From Candidatus Fimivivens faecavium (GTDB taxonomy: Bacteria; Bacillota; Clostridia; Oscillospirales; Ruminococcaceae), in NCBI GenBank assembly GCA_018716105.1, contig DVKH01000042.1:124001-188000 (forward strand): a stretch of 64,000 nucleotides of DNA, written 5' to 3'. The notes under the pieces were generated by a model. It was not told the DNA's origin, did no database searches, and saw nothing but the letters and a program-made list of their open reading frames with translations. The translations under genes and the position numbers were made by a program. Below, one piece after another: positions 7,991 through 16,883 of this stretch (positions are counted from its first letter, which is position 1; the number at the start of each line of letters is the position of its first letter).

Positions 7991-9062
7991 CATCAGGATC
8001 TATCAAAAGGAGGCCCGGACACTCGCCGCGGCGGGGCATACGGTTTACGTCGTCAACCCGGAGTACGACGGGGAGGATGAGAACGGGATCCGCTTCGTCA
8101 AAATCCCGGCGCCGAAACGCCGCGCCGGAAGGATTCTTTTCGGCTGGCGCGCGGCCGCGAGAGCCGCGAAGGAACTCGGCGCCGGCTGCTGCCACCTGCA
8201 CGACCCGGAACTGCTTTTCGCGGTGCCGGAACTGCGCCGCGCGGGAATGCGCGTCGTCTACGACGCGCATGAGGACCTGCCGCGGCAGATTCTCGCCAAG
8301 CGATGGATCTGGCGGCCGTTTCGGAAGGCCGTTTCGGCGCTCGCGGAGCGTGCGGAAGACCATTTTGCCGCGCGGGCCGACGCGGTGATCGGCGCGACCG
8401 AAACGATCGCCGCGCGCTTTCCGCGGTCTCTCGCCGTGCGCAATCTCCCGGACGGCGAGGATGCGGGAAGGTTTGCCGCCGCCGCGAGGTCGTCGCCGTG
8501 CCGGCGGCGCGCGGTCTGTTATGCCGGGGCGCTCTCCGAACAGCGCGGCCTGTTTCGGATGATCGAGGCCTGCCGCCTTTCAAACGCGGCGCTCCTGCTC
8601 GCGGGGGAGTTTGAATCAGAGGCGCTCCGGGCGCGGGCGGAACGGTCGCCGGGCTGGGCGGAGCATGTCGAATACCTCGGCCGCCTCGACCGGCCCGGCG
8701 TCGCCAGGATGTACGCCGAGGCGTCGGCGGCGTTTCTGCTGCTCGACGACACGCCGGCTTACCGGCAGTCGCTTCCGATCAAGCTGTTTGAATACCTGAT
8801 GGCCGGGCTCCCGGTCGTCGCCACCGATTTCCCGCTCTGGCGCGCGCTTTCGGAGGGCGGCGCCGCGCGCTTTGTCCCGGCGGGGAACGTCTCTGCGGCC
8901 GCCGCCGCGCTCGACGAGGTGCTTTCCAATCCGGACTGGAAACGCCGGGCGCGGGAGGGGGCGGCCGCGCTTTCCGAAAAGCTGTCGTTTGACCGGGAAC
9001 GGGACAGGCTTCTCGCGCTCTATGAGTCCCTTGCCGCACGGGCGGAGATTGGGGCGCCATGA
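7950..9062 (+). CDS. Glycosyltransferase, GT-B fold (GT4-like)
   Basis: A 370-residue cytoplasmic glycosyltransferase. MKIAMLTTVHRHDDIRIYQK at the N-terminus and CYAGALSEQRGLFRMIEA with IKLFEYLMAGLPVVATDFP in the second Rossmann half are GT4 features; the latter region contains the nucleotide-sugar binding E. The start at 7950 is chosen because it begins the conserved core; a longer frame from 7893 adds 19 arginine-rich residues inside the upstream gene. It joins the next gene by an ATGA overlap. The sugar donor cannot be inferred. Confidence 0.88.
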   Translation: MKIAMLTTVHRHDDIRIYQKEARTLAAAGHTVYVVNPEYDGEDENGIRFVKIPAPKRRAGRILFGWRAAARAAKELGAGCCHLHDPELLFAVPELRRAGMRVVYDAHEDLPRQILAKRWIWRPFRKAVSALAERAEDHFAARADAVIGATETIAARFPRSLAVRNLPDGEDAGRFAAAARSSPCRRRAVCYAGALSEQRGLFRMIEACRLSNAALLLAGEFESEALRARAERSPGWAEHVEYLGRLDRPGVARMYAEASAAFLLLDDTPAYRQSLPIKLFEYLMAGLPVVATDFPLWRALSEGGAARFVPAGNVSAAAAALDEVLSNPDWKRRAREGAAALSEKLSFDRERDRLLALYESLAARAEIGAP

Positions 9063-10276
9063 ACATTCTGCTGATTGATCAATATGCCGGCTCGCCGGCG
9101 CTTGGGATGGAATACCGGCCGTTTTTCCTCTCGAAATACTGGGCCAAAGCCGGGCACCGGGTTTTGATCCTCGCCGGGTGCTGGTCCCATCTCAGAAGGG
9201 AGAACCCTGCCCCCGGTTTTTATCTGGAAGAAGGCGTCCGCTTCCGTTTTTTGAGGACGCCAAAATACCGCGGGAACGGCGCGGCGCGCGCGGCGAACGT
9301 TTTTTCGTTTGCCGCGGGCCTTTCCGCGCCGGGCCTTCTGGGCGGTTTTTGCCCGGACGTGGTGATCGATTCCTCCACCCATCCGTTCGCGTTCCGCCAG
9401 AGCCGGCGGATTGCGCGGCGGTTTGGGGCAAAGCTCGTCTTCGAGCTTCACGATCTCTGGCCGCTTTCGCCGATTGAGCTTTACGGCTTTTCCGAAAACC
9501 ATCCGCTCATGCGGCTGATCTGGCGGCGGGAACGCGAAGCTTTTACCCAGTCCGACCTCGTCGTTTCAATTCTCCCGTTCTGTCAAAAATTCCTCCAGGA
9601 AAAAGGCCTTGGTTCGGTCCGGGCGCTGCATATTCCAAATGGAATTGACGAACAACAACACGGGGAGGTTTTGCCGGAAGAACACAGGGCGGCCATCGCC
9701 CAAATCCGGAAGGACTTTCCGTTCCTTGTTCTTTACGCCGGCGGTTTTTCGGAGGCAAACGCCGTCTCCGATCTCCCGGAGCTCGCGCTGGCGCTTCCTG
9801 GGGCGGCGGTCGCGGCTGCCGGCAACGGGCCTGGCGCGGACTGGCTCCGCGGGCGGGCGGCGCAAATCAAAAACTTCTTCGTTCTCCCGCCGGTGCCCTA
9901 CGCATCGGTTGCATCCCTGCTCGCCGAGGCGGACTGCCTGTTCCTCTCGGCAAAGGCCAACGGCATCTACCGCTACGGCGTCGCGATGAACAAGCTCTTC
10001 GACTATCTGCTGGCCGCGCGGCCGGTCGTCTTCGCCTGCAATCAGCCGTCGAACCCCGTCGCAGATTCGGGCTGCGGCGCGACGGTTCCTGCGGGGAATC
10101 CCGCGGCCGCCGCCGACGCAATCCGGCGGCTGATGGCGCTTTCGCCGGGGGAACGCGCCTTGCTCGGCTCCCGCGGGAGGGAATATGCCTGCGCGCATCA
10201 CAGCTATCGAATCATCTCCGCCCAATTTCAATCAGCAATGGAGGGTCTATTCAATGAAACGAAAAAAACGGGGTGA
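9059..10276 (+). CDS. Glycosyltransferase family 4 (WbuB-like)
   Basis: A 405-residue GT-B enzyme. MNILLIDQYAGSPALGMEYR with FFLSKYWAKAGHRVLILAG resembles WbuB/WcaI-type transferases. LVFELHDLWPLSPIEL and HIPNGIDE are typical of the first domain and hinge, and YGVAMNKLFDYLLAARPVV of the donor-binding domain. It follows the previous transferase with a four-base overlap and precedes the priming transferase, so it may add the second sugar of the lipid-linked repeat. Confidence 0.88.
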   Translation: MNILLIDQYAGSPALGMEYRPFFLSKYWAKAGHRVLILAGCWSHLRRENPAPGFYLEEGVRFRFLRTPKYRGNGAARAANVFSFAAGLSAPGLLGGFCPDVVIDSSTHPFAFRQSRRIARRFGAKLVFELHDLWPLSPIELYGFSENHPLMRLIWRREREAFTQSDLVVSILPFCQKFLQEKGLGSVRALHIPNGIDEQQHGEVLPEEHRAAIAQIRKDFPFLVLYAGGFSEANAVSDLPELALALPGAAVAAAGNGPGADWLRGRAAQIKNFFVLPPVPYASVASLLAEADCLFLSAKANGIYRYGVAMNKLFDYLLAARPVVFACNQPSNPVADSGCGATVPAGNPAAAADAIRRLMALSPGERALLGSRGREYACAHHSYRIISAQFQSAMEGLFNETKKTG

Positions 10277-10487
10277 AGCCTCGGCGGTTCTCACCCATAG
10301 GCAGCTTTTCCGGCGGGGCCTGTTTTCCGGCTTCGGCTTTGGCGCAAGGGGCGGCGAGCCTGTACTACGTCTGAGGCAGGGCGGGGACAGCATGCCGCTC
10401 TATCCAGGGATGAACAGGGGAGATATCAAGCATGTCGCTGACCAAATTCTCAGATCTGCCGCAAAGAATGCAAAATCCAAGCGTTGA
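10254..10487 (+). CDS. Doubtful small ORF between glycosyltransferase and sugar transferase
   Basis: A 77-codon frame (MKRKKRGEASAVLTHR...) overlapping the glycosyltransferase end and the start of the sugar transferase. It has many Arg and Gly residues, no recognisable domain and only a weak ribosome binding site. It covers an otherwise empty gap of about 150 bases. It may be non-coding. Confidence 0.15.
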   Translation: MKRKKRGEASAVLTHRQLFRRGLFSGFGFGARGGEPVLRLRQGGDSMPLYPGMNRGDIKHVADQILRSAAKNAKSKR

Positions 10488-11148
10488 GTTCTATTACAAC
10501 CTTCTCCTTAAAAAACAGGGCGCGCTGCGGGCGAAACGGCTGTTCGATCTTGCCCTGTCCGCCCTTCTGCTGGCGCTGCTCTCGCCGGTGATGGCCGTGG
10601 TCGCCCTTGCGGTCATCCTCGACAGCGAGGGCGGCGCCGTCTTCCGTCAGGAGCGGGTCGCGCAGTTCGGAAGGCCCTTTGTGATCTATAAATTCCGCAC
10701 CATGCGCCCGGGCGCGGAACGCGGTTCCGGCGTCACCCTTCCAGGGGACGGGAGGGTGACAAGAATCGGCGGTTTCTTGAGGAAAACCCGGCTGGACGAG
10801 CTGCCCCAGCTTATTAACGTCCTTTTGGGGGACATGAGCTTTGTCGGCCCGCGGCCGGAGCTTCTCCGCTATGTGCGGCAGTACGACGACGCGGCGCTCG
10901 CGACCCTTCTGGTGCCGCAGGGGATCACCTCGCCCGCGTCGCTCCGCTTCCGAAACGAAGACCGGTTCCTGGCCGGCAGTTCGCCGGAGCGGATCTACAC
11001 CGAGCTGATTCTCCCGAGGAAAGCGGCGCTGAACCTGCGGTATATCGAGATGTTGAGCCCTTTGGAAGATCTGTGCATCATGGCCGAAACGCTGCTCCCG
11101 CCGCGCTGGAAAACGAAGTATATTGACGGAATCAGGGATCCGCGGTAG
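10432..11148 (+). CDS. Undecaprenyl-phosphate sugar phosphotransferase (priming enzyme)
   Basis: A 238-residue bacterial sugar transferase of the WcaJ/WbaP/PglC type. One N-terminal hydrophobic segment (about residues 38-60) precedes the catalytic domain with FRQERVAQFGRPFVIYKFRTM, RIGGFLRKTRLDELPQLINV and GDMSFVGPRPEL, which are its core motifs. It transfers a sugar-1-phosphate from a nucleotide sugar to undecaprenyl phosphate, starting glycan assembly at the inner membrane face. AGGGGAGAT gives a good start at 10432. It ends the envelope glycan operon. Confidence 0.93.
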   Translation: MSLTKFSDLPQRMQNPSVEFYYNLLLKKQGALRAKRLFDLALSALLLALLSPVMAVVALAVILDSEGGAVFRQERVAQFGRPFVIYKFRTMRPGAERGSGVTLPGDGRVTRIGGFLRKTRLDELPQLINVLLGDMSFVGPRPELLRYVRQYDDAALATLLVPQGITSPASLRFRNEDRFLAGSSPERIYTELILPRKAALNLRYIEMLSPLEDLCIMAETLLPPRWKTKYIDGIRDPR

Positions 11149-11187
11149 AATAAAACGAAATCTTTGCTTTCGAAAGGGAGTCTACCG

Positions 11188-11973
11188 ATGCTTCTTGTGA
11201 TTGATGTCGGCAATACCAATCTGGAATTCGGCCTGTTTGAAGGGACAAAACTGAGCGGGAGCTTCCGGATGGGGACAAACCCTGAGACGACCTCGGACGA
11301 AATCGGGTTTATGCTCGCGCATTTTCTCGAGTTTAACGGCTTGGAACGAGGCGACATAGAGGACGTCGTCATCGCAAGCGTGGTGCCGCAAATCATGTAT
11401 TCGCTTCTCAACGCGGTGAAAAAATACATCGGCCTCGTTCCGCTTGTTGCGGGCGAGACCATCGAAGTTAAAGTCCCGAATCTCTACGACAACCCGAAGG
11501 AAGTCGGCATGGATCGGCTGGTCAACGCCAGAGCGGGCTTTGAAAAGTACGGCGGGCCGCTGATCATCATCGACTTCGGGACGGCAACAACCTTTGACGC
11601 GGTGGACAAAAACGGCGCCTATCTCGGCGGCGCGATCTACCCGGGCATCAAGATTTCGATGGAGGCCCTGGTCAAACAGACCGCGAAGCTTCCGAGGATC
11701 GAGCTGGTCAACCCCGGCGTCGCGATCGGGACCAACACCGCCGCCAGCATGCAGGCGGGCGCGGTCTACGGCTATGTCGGCGCGGTTGGGAACATCTCGC
11801 AGCAGATGCGGACCGTACTTGGCCGGGAGGCGAGGGTGATCGCCACCGGCGGGCTTTCGAGCCTTTTCGCAGAGTTTCCAGGCGTGTTCGACGTGGTGGA
11901 CAAGACCATCACCATCGACGGCCTTCGGATGATCTATGACGACTATCGGGAAGGGAAGTCCAAAAACGGCTGA
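11188..11973 (+). CDS. coaX: Type III pantothenate kinase
   Basis: A 261-residue ASKHA-fold kinase for the first step of coenzyme A synthesis. LLVIDVGNTNLEFGLFEG is the phosphate-1 motif, DRLVNARAGFEKYG the pantothenate-side motif and IIIDFGTATTFDAVD the phosphate-2 region; AIYPGIKISMEAL and ATGGLSSLF complete the family pattern. AAAGGGAG precedes the ATG at 11188; an upstream ATG at 11164 would add eight residues ahead of the conserved start. A small terminator follows. Confidence 0.95.
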   Translation: MLLVIDVGNTNLEFGLFEGTKLSGSFRMGTNPETTSDEIGFMLAHFLEFNGLERGDIEDVVIASVVPQIMYSLLNAVKKYIGLVPLVAGETIEVKVPNLYDNPKEVGMDRLVNARAGFEKYGGPLIIIDFGTATTFDAVDKNGAYLGGAIYPGIKISMEALVKQTAKLPRIELVNPGVAIGTNTAASMQAGAVYGYVGAVGNISQQMRTVLGREARVIATGGLSSLFAEFPGVFDVVDKTITIDGLRMIYDDYREGKSKNG

Positions 11974-11991
11974 AATGTTCGGATTGCGGCG

Positions 11992-12014
11992 AAAACGGGC
12001 GGAACCCCGTTTTT
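11992..12014 (+). terminator. Terminator after coaX
   Basis: AAAACGGG (11992-11999) pairs with CCCGTTTT (12006-12013) with a 6-base loop and a short T run. Confidence 0.6.
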
Positions 12015-12114
12015 CTGGAAGAAGATGAAAATCGGCCCTTTTGCAGTGCAACAAAAGCGGGGCAAGCAAACACTATTTGTTTGAACCGCTTCGAGAAACG
12101 GTGGTGGAATACGG

Positions 12115-12630
12115 ATGATTGATGTCGACATCATCAGGGCGGCGAAGCTTGGGGACCGCGAGAGTTTTGCAAAAGCGTACGATGCAATCGCGCCCGAGCT
12201 TTACAGGGTCGCGCTCTATACCCTGGGGAATTCGTATGACGCCGAGGATGCGGTGAGCGAAACCTTTGTCGAAGCGTTCAAGGGGATCAAAAATCTCCGG
12301 GACGAGGCGAGTTTTAAACGGTGGATGCTGACCATCCTTTCAGCCAGATGCAAACGCCGCATCGGCGGATACATAAAGGAGAGGAAGAACGTCGACATCG
12401 ACGAGATGATCGACCTGCCCTCCCCCGATAAAAGCGACGCGGCTTCCGACCGGGTTTCCGTGATGGACGCGCTCGCAAAGCTTAACGAGCAGGAGCGCGT
12501 GATCGTCGTGCTCGCGACCATTCAGGGATATACCACCCGGGAGGTGGCGGAAATGCTTGGGCTTCCACATGGGACCGTCAGCTCGAAACTGCACAGGAGC
12601 CTGAAAAAGATGAAAGCAATTCTCGAGTAA
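12115..12630 (+). CDS. ECF-type RNA polymerase sigma factor
   Basis: A 171-residue sigma-70 family protein with only regions 2 and 4. Region 2: YRVALYTLGNSYDAEDAVSETFVEAFKGI with FKRWMLTILSARCKRR. Region 4: LAKLNEQERVIVVLATIQGY then TTREVAEMLGLPHGTVSSKL, the -35 binding helix-turn-helix. It lies 25 bases before a gene for a membrane-anchored beta-propeller protein with a cytoplasmic N-terminal segment, which probably regulates it or is its output. Confidence 0.92.
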   Translation: MIDVDIIRAAKLGDRESFAKAYDAIAPELYRVALYTLGNSYDAEDAVSETFVEAFKGIKNLRDEASFKRWMLTILSARCKRRIGGYIKERKNVDIDEMIDLPSPDKSDAASDRVSVMDALAKLNEQERVIVVLATIQGYTTREVAEMLGLPHGTVSSKLHRSLKKMKAILE

Positions 12631-12655
12631 GTCCGGAAAGAAAGGAGGTGGGCGC

Positions 12656-14911
12656 ATGAACCAGCTTCGCGAAAAAGAACTCAGTAAAAACCTGGAGTAT
12701 CTCAGGGAGCAGATCGAACGGGAATCGGATGAGATTACGCTTCCGGGCTCCCTCACAGCAAAATCGCTGTTCGAAAAAATGGGGGAACCGCTGGCCCCGG
12801 AGGATCTTGTCTCCGCGCCTGCGCCAAAACCGGCGAGCCGGAGGAGCATTTATCTGAACTTTGCGGTGTGCGCCGCCTGCTTTGGGATAATGTTTCTTGG
12901 CTACTGGGCGGTGACGAGGGCGGTAACCGGGGCGAATATTACCGATCGGCAAAGCTCCGCGGCCCAGGATATTTCGATGGTCGCCGGCGCTCCGGCGCCG
13001 ATGATGGCCGCGGCCGCGCAGGCGCAGGACGCAGAAAACGCGGCGGCGGATGACTACACGGCGCTTTACGATTCGATTGTAGAACTCCAGGAAGCGAACG
13101 GCATCGTCTTCCGCTTGGACGGAGCGGTGAGCAAGGAATCCGGTCCGAAGGTAAACGCAGCGCTGACCGGCGGTAGCGCGGACATGGAAATGGCGGCCCC
13201 GGCGGCCCCTCAGGCGAATGCCGGCGCTTCGGGCGGATACGGCGTCTACCAGACCAACGCGCAGATCGCCGGCATCGACGAAAGCGACATCGTGAAGACC
13301 GACGGGACCTATCTCTACCAGTACCGTTTTGACAGCGAGACGGGCGGCGCGGAAATCGCCATCGTCGGGGCGACCAACCTCAAGAAGCTCTCTTCGATCC
13401 CGCTCGCGGAGTACACGTCGGCGGAGCTCTACCTCAACGGAAACCAGCTCGTTCTGGTGCAGGAGGCGGCGAACGCTTCCGCCGAGGCGCTGGCAGGTCA
13501 GCTCGGCGAGCCGATCGAAAACTATATAACCCGGAAATCCGAGCATCAATCCTCCTCGAATGTGGAGAGGGCCGTGCCGGACGAGATCATTGAACCAGAC
13601 TACGCGCCGGCGGTATTTTATCCCATGACCGAGGCGGTGATCTACGATGTCAGCGACCACGCGAACCCGAAAGAGGTCCGGCGGCTGACCCAGGATGGGC
13701 AATATGTCTCGTCCCGGCTCTATGAGGATGTGCTGTATCTTGTCACCAATAAGGGCGTCTACAGCGATTTGACCGCGCCGGACGCGAAGGTGAACCAGAT
13801 GGTCCCGATGGTCGCGGAATCGGGCGAGGCGAAGCTCCTCGCGGCGGGCGATATCCTGATCCCGCCCTATACGACCCGCCCGGATTATGCGGTTGTGACG
13901 GCGATGGACCTCAAGAACCAGACCTCCACGACCAAAGCGGTGCTTGGAATGGTCGATGAAGTGATGATGTCGGCCGAAAACCTCTATTTGACGTCGAATC
14001 AGTATTCCTCCGGCACGCCGAAGACCGGCGTCGTCCGCTTCTCGGTCAAGGGGACCGCCGTCGGCTATGAGGCGAGCGCGCTGCTCGACGGAACAATCGA
14101 CGGGCAGTTTGCACTCGACGAACACGAGGGCTATCTCCGGGTAGCCACGACCTCGAGAAAAAACGGCGCAACCCAGAACAACGTCTACGTCCTTGACGGG
14201 GCGCTCCAGACGGTCGGGGCGCTGGAAAACCTTGCGCCGGGCGAGCGGATCTATTCGGTCCGGTATCTCGGCGACACGGGATATGTCGTCACCTTCCGGG
14301 AGACCGACCCGCTGTTTGTGATCGACCTTTCAAACCCGAAGGAGCCGAAAGCGGTCGGGCAGCTTAAAATTCCGGGATTTTCGGAATACCTGCATCCGAT
14401 CGACGAGAAGACGCTGATCGGTTTCGGGGCGAATACCGTGGCGACCCGGGATGGCGGCGTGGTCCAGGACGGACTCAAGCTCTCGCTGTTTGACGTCTCC
14501 GACCCCCAAAACCCGAAGGAAACCAGCAATCTGCTGCTCGGGAACATGGGAAGCACCTCTCCGGCGCTTGATACCCACAAGGCCTTCCTCTACTACCCGG
14601 AAAAGAAGCTGATCGGCTTCCCGGCGACCATCTACACGACCAAGGGCGCGAGCTCCGCCGACCCGTGGTCGGGCGAGCGGGAGCTGACCTTCAGCGGCTA
14701 TCTGGTGGTAAAGGTGGAGGACGGCAGATTTGCCGTCGCGGGTTCTCTCCCGGGAGACGAAACCAGCGAGGACGGCTTTGAACGCTTCGACTACGACACC
14801 GTGATTGAGCGGGGCCTTTATATCGGCGACACGCTGTACACGGTTTCGAGCGCGAAGCTGACGGCCTGGTCGCTCGACGACTACTCCAAGATCGGCGAAC
14901 TCCAGTACTGA
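12656..14911 (+). CDS. Membrane-anchored beta-propeller protein (COG4880-like), putative sigma partner
   Basis: A 751-residue protein. Residues 1-62 are charged and probably cytoplasmic; YLNFAVCAACFGIMFLGYWA (about 65-85) is a membrane anchor; an Ala/Met-rich linker follows. The remainder, from about residue 200, is a secreted beta-propeller of the Beta_propel family: AQIAGIDESDIVKTDGTYLY is its characteristic opening, and VIYDVSDHANPKEVRRL, FVIDLSNPKEPKAVGQL and LFDVSDPQNPKETSNL are repeat blades. Very strong AGGAGGTGG precedes the ATG. The arrangement sigma factor, cytosolic tail, membrane segment and external sensor suggests an anti-sigma role; this is inference. Confidence 0.85.
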   Translation: MNQLREKELSKNLEYLREQIERESDEITLPGSLTAKSLFEKMGEPLAPEDLVSAPAPKPASRRSIYLNFAVCAACFGIMFLGYWAVTRAVTGANITDRQSSAAQDISMVAGAPAPMMAAAAQAQDAENAAADDYTALYDSIVELQEANGIVFRLDGAVSKESGPKVNAALTGGSADMEMAAPAAPQANAGASGGYGVYQTNAQIAGIDESDIVKTDGTYLYQYRFDSETGGAEIAIVGATNLKKLSSIPLAEYTSAELYLNGNQLVLVQEAANASAEALAGQLGEPIENYITRKSEHQSSSNVERAVPDEIIEPDYAPAVFYPMTEAVIYDVSDHANPKEVRRLTQDGQYVSSRLYEDVLYLVTNKGVYSDLTAPDAKVNQMVPMVAESGEAKLLAAGDILIPPYTTRPDYAVVTAMDLKNQTSTTKAVLGMVDEVMMSAENLYLTSNQYSSGTPKTGVVRFSVKGTAVGYEASALLDGTIDGQFALDEHEGYLRVATTSRKNGATQNNVYVLDGALQTVGALENLAPGERIYSVRYLGDTGYVVTFRETDPLFVIDLSNPKEPKAVGQLKIPGFSEYLHPIDEKTLIGFGANTVATRDGGVVQDGLKLSLFDVSDPQNPKETSNLLLGNMGSTSPALDTHKAFLYYPEKKLIGFPATIYTTKGASSADPWSGERELTFSGYLVVKVEDGRFAVAGSLPGDETSEDGFERFDYDTVIERGLYIGDTLYTVSSAKLTAWSLDDYSKIGELQY

Positions 14912-14923
14912 CCCCCACTGCAG

Positions 14924-14952
14924 AAAAGCCGGACCCCAGCGGTCCGGCTTTT
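14924..14952. terminator. Bidirectional terminator between convergent genes
   Basis: AAAAGCCGGACC (14924-14935) and GGTCCGGCTTTT (14941-14952) form a perfect 12-base stem with a 5-base loop, serving both the beta-propeller gene and the convergent radical SAM gene. Confidence 0.85.
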
Positions 14953-14977
14953 GGCTTACCCAGGGGTTTTCAAGCTG

Positions 14978-16636
14978 CTACGGCGCAAAAGGACCGAGCA
15001 CATGGGCCGCCGCGCGGCCGCGCAGATCCCGGCGGGCGTAGTCGAAGCGGACGAGGACTTCCGGCTCCGGACGCCCGCACAGCCCGCCCGGAAAGACGCC
15101 GAGGAAATGATCCGCCGAAGGGCGGTCGTTTGGACAGAGGGCGGCGATCCGCTCCTTCGGGTAAGGGACGCGCGCCCAGCCTGGAACCGTGTTCGGCTTT
15201 GAAACCGCGGCGAGGTCGAAGCGGCAGCGCGGGGCGAGAAGCGCGGAGCAGTCAAAGCCAAGGCGCTGGCTGACCGCGCGGAGGAAGGCGGTATGGTACC
15301 AGCCGCTGTCGTGCCTTTCGCCGTCTGCGAGCTGGTCCCCAAGCGCCTCAAACAGCGAAAATGCCGTGGGAAAGAGCGGCAGCGCGAACTGGAGCATCGC
15401 GTCGAACCGGCCGGAGTTATAGTAGAGTTCAACCGCGGCTTCGACCCGTTTGATCCGCAGCAGCTCCCCGTGGGAGAGCGCGCCGGTCGCGAGGACTTCG
15501 TAAGGCGGATCGGGGGCGAAGAGGATGCCGTACCGTTTTGCTTCGGCGGCGATCGGCGCGCCCGCAAGGACCTTTAAAAAGCCGAGCTGAAGCTGCTCCG
15601 GACGGAGCGAAAAGACGAATTCAAAGGACCGCCGGAAGTCCGAAAAGCCCTCGAGCGGAAGCCCGGCGATCAGATCGAGATGGCGGTGGATATTGCCCGC
15701 TTCCCCGAGCCGGCGCACCGCATGGGAGAGAGAATCGAGACGGCAGGGCCGCCGGACCGCCGCGAGCGCGGGGGGAAAAGACGACTGGACGCCGATCTCG
15801 AACTGAAAGAGGCCTGGGCGCACAGAGGAGAGGTATTGGAGCTGTTCCTCGTCGAGCAGCTCCGCTGTGATCTCGAACTGAAAGCCGGTGGTTCCGTTGT
15901 CCGATTCGGCGAGATGCCGCCAGATCGCGAGGGCGCGTTCCCGGTCGGCGTTAAACGTCCGGTCGACAAATTTGACCTGCATCGGGCGGCGCGCGAGGAG
16001 TGCGGAGAGGTCTTCGAAGACCATGAGGAGCGGGCGGAGCCGGAGCGGCGGATCGTTCGCCGAGCGGCAGTAGGAACAGCGGTAGGGGCAGCCGCGGCTC
16101 GCTTCATAATAGACGATCCGGTGTTCGAGCGCTTCGTCCGGGCGGTAGGGGAGCGGGAGCAGGCCGAGATCGCAGAACGGGGCGCGGGGCGTTTGGACAA
16201 CGCCGCCGTTATGAAGGAAAAACGCGCCGGGAATCGTTTCAAAGGAAAGCCCGCCCTGCACCGCGCGGACCAGGGCGGGGAAGTTTGCCTCCCCCTCGCC
16301 GGCGAGCACGAGATCGGCCGCGCCGGAGCGGAGCAGTTCTTCGGCGCGGTCCTCCGCCTCCGGCCCGCCGAGAACAAAGAGGGCGTGGGGGAGAACCGGC
16401 CTGAGCCGCCGGATGAGGCGAAGGACCGCGTCAGCGTTCCAGATATAGACCGAGAAGGCGAGCAGGTCCGGGGATGCGAGGTAAATCGACTCCGCCACGA
16501 ACGAGGACGGGGTGTTGATGGTGGCCTCCAGCAGCTCGGCGGCGACCCCCTCCCGCGCGAGCGCTTCCCGGATCAGGCGTGCGGCAAGGGCGGTGTGGCT
16601 GTAGCGGGCGTTTAGGGAGGTGAGGAGAATCTTCAA
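14978..16636 (-). CDS. B12-binding domain radical SAM protein (DUF4080)
   Basis: A 552-residue protein. Residues 1-140 form a cobalamin-binding-like Rossmann domain (ILLTSLNARYSHTALAARLI, FSVYIWNADAVL, FVLGGPEAEDRAEELL). The radical SAM cluster motif CPYRCSYC is at about residue 185, followed by KFVDRTFNADRERAL and DLIAGLPLEG. The C-terminal about 170 residues correspond to DUF4080. Substrate unknown; it probably performs a B12- and SAM-dependent reaction in the cytoplasm. Start is TTG at 16636-16634 with AGGTG upstream. It stands alone, convergent to the beta-propeller gene. Confidence 0.88.
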   Translation of the reverse strand: MKILLTSLNARYSHTALAARLIREALAREGVAAELLEATINTPSSFVAESIYLASPDLLAFSVYIWNADAVLRLIRRLRPVLPHALFVLGGPEAEDRAEELLRSGAADLVLAGEGEANFPALVRAVQGGLSFETIPGAFFLHNGGVVQTPRAPFCDLGLLPLPYRPDEALEHRIVYYEASRGCPYRCSYCRSANDPPLRLRPLLMVFEDLSALLARRPMQVKFVDRTFNADRERALAIWRHLAESDNGTTGFQFEITAELLDEEQLQYLSSVRPGLFQFEIGVQSSFPPALAAVRRPCRLDSLSHAVRRLGEAGNIHRHLDLIAGLPLEGFSDFRRSFEFVFSLRPEQLQLGFLKVLAGAPIAAEAKRYGILFAPDPPYEVLATGALSHGELLRIKRVEAAVELYYNSGRFDAMLQFALPLFPTAFSLFEALGDQLADGERHDSGWYHTAFLRAVSQRLGFDCSALLAPRCRFDLAAVSKPNTVPGWARVPYPKERIAALCPNDRPSADHFLGVFPGGLCGRPEPEVLVRFDYARRDLRGRAAAHVLGPFAP

Positions 16637-16719
16637 AACAAAGCACCTGTCCTTCGTTTGGTTTTCACTTCATGGTACCATACTTTAAGCAGACGGGAAA
16701 GCGTTTTAGGCGGTTTGGG

Positions 16720-16748
16720 TTGTAAGGCCCGATCCCTTCGTGTATAAT
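16720..16748 (+). promoter_or_regulatory. Promoter upstream of the 16884 gene
   Basis: TTGTAA (16720-16725), 17-base spacer, TATAAT (16743-16748). The leader to the ATG at 16884 is about 130 bases and contains a possible 29-codon upstream frame (16756-16845) that I do not call. Confidence 0.65.
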
Positions 16749-16883
16749 AATAAAAATGCCCGTCTGGCGTTTTATGAAACCGCCGCTTCTTCCGGCAACA
16801 AAGCGGGGAAGAACGCCTCGCGGCGGAGGTTTGAGCGGATTGTAAACAAAACAAAATTTTGAGATAAGGATTATGGTGGTTAT

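Noticed and set aside
12578..14125. 515-codon minus-strand frame opposite the beta-propeller gene
   Set aside because: Antisense shadow in high-GC DNA; composition is Arg/His-rich and it has no start signal.
16756..16845. 29-codon leader frame before the 16884 gene
   Set aside because: No ribosome binding site and ordinary composition for chance; leader peptides cannot be supported from sequence alone.
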